Part shown: positions 5,555-10,899 of the stretch, piece by piece
Position numbering within the stretch: the first letter of the stretch is position 1
How the letters are laid out: each line of letters begins with the position of its first letter
From: a virus
Length of the DNA stretch: 30,894 nt
Virus record (IMG/VR): IMGVR_UViG_3300047445_000182
Location: 1-30,894 of that record
Strand: one strand, 5' to 3'
The notes under the pieces: generated by a model
Told to the model about the DNA's origin: nothing
The model's input: the letters and a program-made list of their open reading frames with translations, nothing else
The model's database searches: none
Made by a program: the position numbers and the translations under genes

Positions 5555-5736
5555 TGAGCGACTGGCGACGCTTGGCAGCGGCAACGCACCCGTACAACAC
5601 CACGCGCGGGCACGATCATCTGGCATGGGCCAAGCGCATCATGCTGCGCGAACAGCACCGCGACCCCGAACTGATGGCGATTCAAGTGACGTTCGCCAAA
5701 CAGGCGCTCGGCCTGGTCGACCAGGCCAAGCCATGA
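5551..5736 (+). CDS. Hypothetical phage protein (61 aa)
   Basis: It begins MMSDWRRLAAATHP and ends VDQAKP; the second ATG at 5554 is equally possible. It is helical and hydrophilic (HDHLAWAKRIMLREQHRD), with no motif recognised. It is coupled by ATGA overlaps to the helicase loader before and the membrane gene after it. Its position suggests an accessory replication or early function. Confidence 0.6.
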   Translation: MMSDWRRLAAATHPYNTTRGHDHLAWAKRIMLREQHRDPELMAIQVTFAKQALGLVDQAKP

Positions 5737-5882
5737 GTAACGCCCTGCTCCTGCTCGCCCTTGCCATCCTCAGCGCCGAACTGGTGGTGGACCCGGCCTT
5801 CGGGCTGGCGCTGTGCGCGCTGGGGCTGCTGCTGATGCTGTTTTTCACCTACCACCACAACAAGGGAGACACCCATGAATAA
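5733..5882 (+). CDS. Small two-helix membrane protein (49 aa)
   Basis: MSNALLLLALAILSAELVVD followed by FGLALCALGLLLMLFFTYHH gives two hydrophobic segments with a short hydrophilic tail (NKGDTHE). The start overlaps the previous stop. It is probably an inner-membrane protein expressed early; function unknown. Small early membrane proteins often serve in superinfection exclusion, but nothing here proves that. Confidence 0.6.
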   Translation: MSNALLLLALAILSAELVVDPAFGLALCALGLLLMLFFTYHHNKGDTHE

Positions 5883-6039
5883 GCCCGAGACCGACCAGGA
5901 ACCGCACCAGCCCACCGCCACCGAGCAGGCCAAGATGAGCCTCCACGCCCAGCGCGCCAAGCAGCTGGAGGCCAGCCGCGTCTTGCTGCTGGCGGGCAGC
6001 CTGGCACGCGAAGCGGCCGAGCCACAGGAGGAAATGTGA
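5875..6039 (+). CDS. Hypothetical phage protein (54 aa)
   Basis: It begins MNKPETDQEPHQPTATEQAK and continues as one predicted amphipathic helix (SLHAQRAKQLEASRVLLLAG). GGGAG sits 6 nt upstream of the ATG. It overlaps the end of the membrane gene in another frame. Its 3' end carries AGGAGG (6026-6031), the shared ribosome site for the two overlapping genes that follow. Confidence 0.6.
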   Translation: MNKPETDQEPHQPTATEQAKMSLHAQRAKQLEASRVLLLAGSLAREAAEPQEEM

Positions 6040-6797
6040 ATGGCCTGGACCATCAGCAGGGCCATGCTGGCGGCCTACGAGAACTCGAACTGTTCGCGGG
6101 CGCAGGAGGCGGCATCCTCGGCAGTCACTTGCTCGGCCACCGTACCGTCTGCGCTGTCGAGTACAACGCCTACGCCAGATCAGTATTACTGGCCCGACAA
6201 AACGACGGAACATTCCCGCCTTTCCCGATTTGGGATGACGTGCGTACCTTTGACGGCAAGCCGTGGCGAGGACTTGTTGACGTGGTTTCGGGCGGGTTTC
6301 CCTGCCAGGACATCAGCATCGGCGGTGCGGGCGATGGGCTGGACGGAGAGCGCAGCGGATTATGGGAAGAACAGCGCCGCATTGTTGGCGAGATTCGACC
6401 CCGTTACGTCCGCATTGAAAACAGTCCAATGCTCACTGTTCGAGGACTCGACCGCGTGCTCGCTGACCTTGCCGCCCTGGGGTTCGATGCGGAATGGGGC
6501 GTGCTATCTGCGGCCGATACCGGTGCACCCCATCTGCGCGAGCGAATCTGGATATTGGCCCACGCCCGTTGCGAGCATGAGCAAAGGGTCATCCAAGGCA
6601 TCGCTTACCCGCAAGAGTGGGCGCGACCGTTCCAAGGACAGATTGGACCATGCAATCATGGCTTCGGAAGGTGGCCAACTGAACGCGGAATGGTGCGAGT
6701 GGATGATGGGGTGGCCCATCGGGCAGACCGACTTAAAGCCATTGGCAACGGCCAGGTTCCAAGAGTGGCTGCGGCAGCATGGCGGCTCCTGGCATGA
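6036..6797 (+). CDS. dcm: DNA (cytosine-5) methyltransferase
   Basis: A 253-residue C5 methyltransferase that would methylate phage DNA against host restriction. Motif I LFAGAGGG is at 19-26 (SAM binding), motif IV GFPCQ at 87-91 with catalytic Cys90, motif VI ENS at 128-130 (ENV is usual), motif VIII RERIW at 168-172, and a final motif AIGNGQVP near 235-242. The target recognition region is very short (about 60 residues). The start is GTG at 6036, only 4 nt after AGGAGG and overlapping the upstream stop, which suggests reinitiation. The entire gene is overlapped in the +1 frame by a second 253-codon gene at 6040-6801; see the finding. Confidence 0.9.
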   Translation: MNGLDHQQGHAGGLRELELFAGAGGGILGSHLLGHRTVCAVEYNAYARSVLLARQNDGTFPPFPIWDDVRTFDGKPWRGLVDVVSGGFPCQDISIGGAGDGLDGERSGLWEEQRRIVGEIRPRYVRIENSPMLTVRGLDRVLADLAALGFDAEWGVLSAADTGAPHLRERIWILAHARCEHEQRVIQGIAYPQEWARPFQGQIGPCNHGFGRWPTERGMVRVDDGVAHRADRLKAIGNGQVPRVAAAAWRLLA

Positions 6798-6801
6798 CTA
6801 G
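6040..6801 (+). CDS. +1-frame gene fully overlapping the methyltransferase
   Basis: A second 253-residue reading frame starts 4 nt after and ends 4 nt after the methyltransferase. Its ATG is 8 nt from AGGAGG, the better spacing of the two starts. The protein has the features of a phage family I recognise from methyltransferase loci: MAWTISRAMLAAYENSNCS at the start, SRLSRFGMT at 59-67, LLTWFRAGFPARTSAS at 79-94, RFDPVTSALKTVQCSLF around 118-134, PPWGSMRNGAC near 145-155, GYWPTP at 171-176, and WCEWMMGWPIGQTDLKPL at 218-235. AGFPARTS is encoded by the same bases as catalytic motif GFPCQDIS. Function unknown. The retention of family motifs throughout argues that it is translated. Confidence 0.75.
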   Translation: MAWTISRAMLAAYENSNCSRAQEAASSAVTCSATVPSALSSTTPTPDQYYWPDKTTEHSRLSRFGMTCVPLTASRGEDLLTWFRAGFPARTSASAVRAMGWTESAADYGKNSAALLARFDPVTSALKTVQCSLFEDSTACSLTLPPWGSMRNGACYLRPIPVHPICASESGYWPTPVASMSKGSSKASLTRKSGRDRSKDRLDHAIMASEGGQLNAEWCEWMMGWPIGQTDLKPLATARFQEWLRQHGGSWHD

Positions 6802-7024
6802 GGGCGCCACCTGTGGCGAGTGCCGCCACTACGCCTACCAGCAGGCCACGCACGGCCTCGCGCCCTGCCACGGCTTCGACGGCGAGCGCGGCCCGGTGGA
6901 ACCGTTCGTGCGCTTCGATGGCCCGTACTGCATCGCGTACGACCGCGCCCCGCTGGCCGAGCGGCAGGCGCGGGGCCGCTGGATGGCGCAACAAAAGACG
7001 CAACAAAGTGCAGAAAGTTGTTGA
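6794..7024 (+). CDS. Cys-motif phage protein (76 aa)
   Basis: It begins MTRGATCGECRHYAY, followed by APCHGFDG and later GPYCIAYDRAP. The C-x2-C...H...C pattern suggests a single zinc site, as in small phage proteins following methyltransferase genes. The ATG at 6794 is chosen because it overlaps the methyltransferase stop (ATGA); an upstream ATG at 6779 would lengthen it by five residues. The basic C-terminus (ERQARGRWMAQQKTQQ) ends at the promoter region. Confidence 0.65.
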   Translation: MTRGATCGECRHYAYQQATHGLAPCHGFDGERGPVEPFVRFDGPYCIAYDRAPLAERQARGRWMAQQKTQQSAESC

Positions 7025-7049
7025 CACGTAGATTGAATGAGAGGATAGT
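7021..7049 (+). promoter_or_regulatory. Candidate sigma70 promoter with dyad over the -10
   Basis: Perfect TTGACA (7021-7026), a 17-bp spacer and GATAGT (7044-7049). An inverted repeat ATTGAA (7032-7037) / TTCAAT (7049-7054) spans the -10 box, a good position for a repressor. It would drive the small genes from 7100 onward. Confidence 0.55.
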
Positions 7050-7099
7050 TCAATACATGGGCAGCGCACTGGGCGCGGCGAAACAAACAGGGGAAGAAA

Positions 7100-7300
7100 A
7101 TGAACGTAACGACCGCACAAGCACTGAAAAACACCGCAATCGGCAACATGGCCGCGCTGGTCGCATCGTGTGAGCGCGTCGCCGTCGAGCACGAATCGTT
7201 TAGTTTTTCGGACGTGTACTCCTTCGCAGACGGTAGTGAAATCAACATTCACTCGAACGGGAAAGTTCACGCATACATGCGTGAAGCGAACGACGACTAA
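7100..7300 (+). CDS. Hypothetical phage protein (66 aa)
   Basis: It begins MNVTTAQALKNTAIGNMAAL and continues with alternating strands (FSFSDVYSFADGSEINIHSN, GKVHAYMREAND). GGGGAAG precedes the ATG by 4 nt. It is the first gene after the 7021 promoter and is less GC-rich than its neighbours. A small helix followed by a beta-hairpin is likely; no family recognised. Confidence 0.65.
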   Translation: MNVTTAQALKNTAIGNMAALVASCERVAVEHESFSFSDVYSFADGSEINIHSNGKVHAYMREANDD

Positions 7301-7347
7301 CACCACCCCTACCCCCACGCCCGCTACGGCGGGCCATAGGAGCCACC

Positions 7348-7578
7348 ATGTTTGATGCGAGCTGCAAACTGTTCATGAGCGGTGCCCACCGCTTCGGCGT
7401 GGTGCTGTCCGGCCCGAAGGTGGCGATCTTCGGCGGCGGCATCCACGAAACCCACCCGTACCCGGACACGCCGACCGGGCACCTGGCGGCCAGCATCCAC
7501 TTTCGCTCGCTCAACCTGGGGCGCCTGCTGGCGATAGCCGACGAGACGATGAAGCAGAAAGGAATAGCACATGAGTAA
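7348..7578 (+). CDS. Hypothetical phage protein (76 aa)
   Basis: It begins MFDASCKLFMSGAHRFGVVL and contains PKVAIFGGGIHETHPYPD and HLAASIHFRSLNLGRLLAIA. TAGGAG lies 5 nt before the ATG. The HETHPYPD loop is unusual, and several His residues could bind a metal, but this is speculation. It is followed by an overlapping gene at 7571. Confidence 0.6.
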   Translation: MFDASCKLFMSGAHRFGVVLSGPKVAIFGGGIHETHPYPDTPTGHLAASIHFRSLNLGRLLAIADETMKQKGIAHE

Positions 7579-7918
7579 CGAGAGCGACCGCGAACGGCTG
7601 GAACTGGCAGCCAAGGCGGCGGGGATCACTTACCACGATGAATTGGGTGGCTGGAAGCACGAGGACTGGTGCCGATATTGGTCGGATGGCGAGTTCTGCA
7701 CATGTGGCGGCGAGTGGAACCCGCTCACCGACGACGGCGATGCGCTGCGGCTGGCGGTAAAGCTTGGCATCCCTTTCGAGGTTGACTACGGCGTTAAGGA
7801 AGCGATCGTGCGCGGTCGTTTCGGCATCGACATCGGCTCAGACCCGTGTGCCGCTACCCGCCGCGCCATCGTGCGTGCTGCTGCCGAGATTGGCAAGACA
7901 ATGAATGGTGACACATGA
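7571..7918 (+). CDS. Phage protein with WNPLTDDGDALRLAV motif (115 aa)
   Basis: It begins MSNESDRERLELAAKAAGIT and contains a Cys/Trp-rich segment (DWCRYWSDGEFCTCGGEWNP) followed by LTDDGDALRLAVKLGIPFEV and SDPCAATRRAIVRAAAEIGK. I recall the NPLTDDGDALRLAV segment from many small phage proteins of unknown function in proteobacterial phages. The start overlaps the previous stop region. Three Cys may bind a metal. No activity can be assigned. Confidence 0.65.
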   Translation: MSNESDRERLELAAKAAGITYHDELGGWKHEDWCRYWSDGEFCTCGGEWNPLTDDGDALRLAVKLGIPFEVDYGVKEAIVRGRFGIDIGSDPCAATRRAIVRAAAEIGKTMNGDT

Positions 7919-8157
7919 GCAAAATCCAAGCCGCCCGCGACCTGATCCGGCAGGGCAGGAAGCCGGCCGACGCCGCGCGCATCAGCGGGGCCGACAAGAG
8001 CACGATCAGCCGCGACCCCGAGTGCCGCCGCTTGGTCAACCTGGCCGCCGCCGAGCGCCACGCGCTGCACGCCGAGATTGCCAAACTGGAACAGAAGCGC
8101 GCGAAACTGGGCGTCCAGATCGACCAGCTCAAGGCCAAGGCCAAGGGAGGCGCATGA
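7915..8157 (+). CDS. HTH plus coiled-coil phage protein (80 aa)
   Basis: Residues 3-40 form a resolvase/terminase-like helix-turn-helix: IQAARDLIRQGRKPADAARI, SGADKSTISRDPECRR. Residues about 45-78 form a coiled coil (ERHALHAEIAKLEQKRAKLG, VQIDQLKAKAKGG) that would dimerise it. It sits near the end of the accessory operon before the late genes, where an activator or antiterminator would be expected, but no family link supports a Q-like role. The start overlaps the previous stop (ATGA). Confidence 0.65.
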   Translation: MSKIQAARDLIRQGRKPADAARISGADKSTISRDPECRRLVNLAAAERHALHAEIAKLEQKRAKLGVQIDQLKAKAKGGA

Positions 8158-8306
8158 AGCGCGACGACTGCTGCAACCAGAATTGCTCGCAGGGCGACAC
8201 CTGCCCATACCGCGAACAGCTCGCACCCAGCGGGGCGTGGGTGTGGGTCATCCCCTTATGGCTGATCATCATCGCGGTCGCCATCATCGGCACCGTGACC
8301 GCATGA
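8154..8306 (+). CDS. Cys-rich single-span membrane protein (50 aa)
   Basis: The N-terminal half carries CCNQNCSQGDTCPYREQ with four Cys. The C-terminal half is one membrane helix (WVWVIPLWLIIIAVAIIGTV). Tail-anchor topology is likely. It is coupled to the genes on both sides by ATGA overlaps. Function unknown; an early membrane-bound exclusion or signalling peptide is possible. Confidence 0.55.
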   Translation: MKRDDCCNQNCSQGDTCPYREQLAPSGAWVWVIPLWLIIIAVAIIGTVTA

Positions 8307-8413
8307 CGCACGAATGCCCGCGCTGCGGCGGCTTCGGACACCGGCCGGAAACCTGTCGCTGGCCGCTCATCCCGGCACCGAAAGATGTTGATCAGAAACA
8401 GCAAAATGGATAA
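8303..8413 (+). CDS. Zinc-knuckle-like micropeptide (36 aa)
   Basis: MTHECPRCGGFGHRPETCRW contains C-x2-C-x4-H-x4-C, the spacing of a CCHC zinc knuckle, followed by a short hydrophilic tail. Such knuckles bind single-stranded nucleic acid. The start overlaps the previous stop (ATGA) and it ends the accessory operon. Confidence 0.55.
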   Translation: MTHECPRCGGFGHRPETCRWPLIPAPKDVDQKQQNG

Positions 8414-8600
8414 GATCAAGGCGTGGTGAATGCGCAGGCTGATGCGCTTACTGGCGGACCACGGTTCCAAACGGTGGGTAGTCAGGAGCGGATTACGGCG
8501 GAGAAGGCCCCGCAAGCCGGAGATCAGCGCCGGCCACCACATTGAACACTCGCCGCAGCCGGTGACACGGAAATGCCCGGCAGGCGCATAGGTTTGGGAA

Positions 8601-8638
8601 GCGGCTCCCTTACCCGGTATCTCCGGGGTATCAGCCGC
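8601..8638 (+). other. Long two-tier hairpin
   Basis: Outer arms GCGGCT (8601-8606) and AGCCGC (8633-8638) enclose inner arms CCCGG and CCGGG around the loop TATCT. The T-run needed for an intrinsic terminator is not adjacent. It may be a pause, antitermination or processing element. Confidence 0.4.
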
Positions 8639-8693
8639 GCCGGATGCGCCACGCAGTACCATTTTTAGCTCCACCCGCTGTCATTGGACGTTC

Positions 8694-8727
8694 CCCCGCC
8701 GCGCAGCAATGCCGGTGGGGATTTTTT
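8694..8727 (+). terminator. Intrinsic terminator upstream of the late genes
   Basis: CCCCGCC (8694-8700) pairs with GGTGGGG (8714-8720), with one G-U pair, followed by A and six T (8722-8727). It would stop early transcription, so late genes need either readthrough by antitermination or a promoter downstream. Confidence 0.7.
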
Positions 8728-8796
8728 CGTCTAAGCAACGTTCCATGTTATGCTTTCCATACGTTCGCGGGACGGTATCTCGCAGGGGAAGAGGAC

Positions 8797-9411
8797 ATGG
8801 CATCGAAGCGAATTGACTGGGAGGCATTGGAGATCCAATACCGGGCTGGGATCCGCTCTCTGAAAGACATAGGAGCGGAGTTCGGGGTATCTGACGCCGG
8901 CATCTTGAAGCGCGCAAAGCGTGATGGATGGACGCGCGACCTAAAAGCAAAGATCCAGGCGAAGGCTGACGCCAAGGTTAGCGCCTCATTGGTTAGTGGA
9001 GAAGTTAGCGCGCTAACCAGATTGGCAGAAGCTGCCGTAATCGAAGCGGAATCGACGGTTCAGGCCCGAATCCGGCTGGCGCACCGCAAGGACATTTCCC
9101 GCGCCCGCAACGTGTCGCTCGACCTGCTGGCCGAACTGGAGCATGAGACCGCCAACCCGGAACTGTTCGAGGAACTCGGGGAACTGCTGCGCAGCGAGGA
9201 CGACAAGGCGCAGGACAAGCGCAACGATATCTACCGGCGCGTGATCTCCAGCGCCGGGCGCATCGACAGCATGAAGAAGCTGGCCGACACCCTCAAGACG
9301 CTGATCGGGTTGGAGCGCGAGGCCTACGGGCTGGCGAATGCCGCCGATGGCGATAGTCCTGGCAGCAATCCGGCGCGCGGCGCGGTATTCAAGATCGTGC
9401 GCCCGGAATGA
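8797..9411 (+). CDS. Terminase small subunit
   Basis: A 204-residue protein. The N-terminus has an HTH: SLKDIGAEFGVSDAGILKRA within residues about 20-42, followed by KRDGWTRDLKAKIQAKADAK, the pattern of phage small terminases that recognise the packaging site. The middle is helical and the C-terminus (residues about 165-204) leads to the large subunit. The start ATG follows GGGGAAGAGG; an upstream in-frame extension overlaps the terminator and is rejected. The gene overlaps terL by ATGA. In P22-type phages the pac site lies within the small terminase gene. Confidence 0.85.
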   Translation: MASKRIDWEALEIQYRAGIRSLKDIGAEFGVSDAGILKRAKRDGWTRDLKAKIQAKADAKVSASLVSGEVSALTRLAEAAVIEAESTVQARIRLAHRKDISRARNVSLDLLAELEHETANPELFEELGELLRSEDDKAQDKRNDIYRRVISSAGRIDSMKKLADTLKTLIGLEREAYGLANAADGDSPGSNPARGAVFKIVRPE

Positions 9412-10829
9412 GCGACATCGCCCCGCTCGAAATCGATCTGTTCGAGGCGTTCGAGTTCCTGCTATACCCGAAGCGGATCAAGGTCGCATTCGGCGGCCGG
9501 GGCGGTGCCAAGTCGGAAGAGATCGCGGAAATCCTGGTCTGGTACGCCTGGCAGCACGGCGACAAGATCCTGTGCGGGCGCGAATTCCAGAACTCGCTGG
9601 AGGAATCCTCGTATGCGCTGATCGAGGCCAAGATTGCCAAGTTCGGGCTGGGCGACTTCTTCAAGTGCCAGAACGACGGCATCTACGGGCGCAACGGATC
9701 CTGCTTCAAGTTCGTCGGCCTGGCGCGCAACGTCACCTCGCTCAAGTCCAAATTCGGCTTTAACAAGGTCTGGATCGAGGAAGCCGAGAACGTCAGCGAC
9801 GACACATGGAAGGTCTTGATTCCGACCGTGCGCGAGGCCGATTCGGAAATCTGGATCAGCTTCAACCCGAACGAGATCGACGCCCCGACCTATACCCGCT
9901 TCGTGCTGCCCTACCTCGACATCATCCGGCAACAGGGCTATTACGAGGACGACTACACCTACGTGCGCCGGGTGTCGTACCGCGACAATCCCAAGTTCCC
10001 GGAAGTGCTGCGCATCGAGATGGAGCGCGACAAGGCGCACAACTACAAGAAATACCTGCACGTGTGGGAAGGCGAGTGCAACGCCGACTACGAGGACTCG
10101 GTGATCGAGCCGGAATGGTTCGACGCCGCCATCGATGCCCACCTCAGGCTGCACTACAAGCCGCGCGGCGAGCGGGTACTCGGCTTCGACCCGGCCGACG
10201 CCGGCAGTGACGCCAAGGCCACCGCGCGCCGCTACGGCATGTTCGTGGAGGACGTGCGCAAGTGGAGCGACGGCGACATCGACGACGCCATCGCCAGGGC
10301 ATTCGACGAGGCCTTCGACCAGCGCGCCGACCTGATCGTGTACGACAGCATCGGGGTCGGTGCCGGGGTCAAGGTCGGGCTGAAGGAGCGCATCGCCGGG
10401 CGCAAAATCGAGGTGCAGGGCTTCGGGGCCGGGGATTCGCCATGGCCGGGCAAGTACAAGGACGACCGCCTCAACGAAGATGTGTTTCGCAACCTGCGCG
10501 CAATGGGCTGGTGGCTGCTGCGCGACCGCTTCGAGAACACCTACAAGGCGGTCACCAAAGGCGAATACTTCGATCCAGCCCAGTTAATCAGCCTGTCATC
10601 CGAGATCAAGGATCTGGAACAACTCAAGACCGAACTGGTGCGCCAGCAGCGCAAGCGCACCTCCGGTTCGCGCCTGATCCAACTGGTCAGCAAGGACGAA
10701 ATGCGGGCCAAGAAGATCCCGTCCCCGAACATGGCCGACGCCCTGATGATGTGCTTCATGAGCCGCGATAAGCCGCCCCCGGCCCAATCGGTGATGCCGG
10801 AGCCAATCCGCTCCGCATGGCGCCGGTAG
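9408..10829 (+). CDS. terL: Terminase large subunit
   Basis: A 473-residue packaging motor (P22 gp2 is 499). Residues 29-36 are the Walker A GGRGGAKS. Residues 121-127 (VWIEEAE) are Walker B with catalytic Glu. The motif ISFNPNE at about 150-156 fits the coupling motif III. The C-terminal RNase H-like nuclease starts at FDPADAGSDA (260-269), with further acidic residues at VYDSIGVGAG (311-320) and in the late segment PNMADALMMC. The variant is close to the PBSX-type terminase family. Strong codon use, coupled to the small subunit by ATGA overlap. Confidence 0.95.
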   Translation: MSDIAPLEIDLFEAFEFLLYPKRIKVAFGGRGGAKSEEIAEILVWYAWQHGDKILCGREFQNSLEESSYALIEAKIAKFGLGDFFKCQNDGIYGRNGSCFKFVGLARNVTSLKSKFGFNKVWIEEAENVSDDTWKVLIPTVREADSEIWISFNPNEIDAPTYTRFVLPYLDIIRQQGYYEDDYTYVRRVSYRDNPKFPEVLRIEMERDKAHNYKKYLHVWEGECNADYEDSVIEPEWFDAAIDAHLRLHYKPRGERVLGFDPADAGSDAKATARRYGMFVEDVRKWSDGDIDDAIARAFDEAFDQRADLIVYDSIGVGAGVKVGLKERIAGRKIEVQGFGAGDSPWPGKYKDDRLNEDVFRNLRAMGWWLLRDRFENTYKAVTKGEYFDPAQLISLSSEIKDLEQLKTELVRQQRKRTSGSRLIQLVSKDEMRAKKIPSPNMADALMMCFMSRDKPPPAQSVMPEPIRSAWRR

Positions 10830-10845
10830 CGCATTTCTTTCCCTT

Positions 10846-10880
10846 TTGCAAGCGATAGCGTTAAACTATCGGTATTGCAA
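10846..10880 (+). promoter_or_regulatory. Nested dyad upstream of the portal gene
   Basis: TTGCAA (10846-10851) and TTGCAA (10875-10880), itself a palindrome, flank CGATAG (10853-10858) and CTATCG (10866-10871). The core is ATAG-N7-CTAT, shared with four other gaps of the late region. It could be a promoter-operator or RNA hairpin. Confidence 0.45.
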
Positions 10881-10899
10881 TAAAAAAGGGCTGCGCGCT

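Larger units (their letters stand above)
8414..8796. other. Gene-poor structured spacer before the terminase genes
   Basis: No convincing gene is seen here. Two overlapping short ORFs exist: a GTG-started 39-codon frame (8426-8545) starting VNAQADALTGG, and an ATG-started basic 53-codon frame (8430-8591) starting MRRLMRLLADHG. Neither has a ribosome site that decides between them. The right half contains a long hairpin (8601-8638), an intrinsic terminator (8694-8727) and a weak -10-like TATGCT before the small terminase gene. The spacer probably separates early and late transcription. Confidence 0.5.

Noticed and set aside
7057-7173. 38-codon frame after the 7021 promoter (MGSALGAAKQTGEEN)
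   Set aside because: It overlaps the better supported gene at 7100 and has poorly spaced ribosome site; probably leader sequence.
8430-8591. 53-codon basic frame in the gene-poor spacer
   Set aside because: Arg-rich composition typical of a chance frame, and an overlapping GTG-started frame is equally plausible; kept only as a remark on the region.
8601-8638. tRNA gene
   Set aside because: The hairpin lacks the cloverleaf arms, anticodon context and CCA/TTC elements; I found no tRNA in the window by eye.
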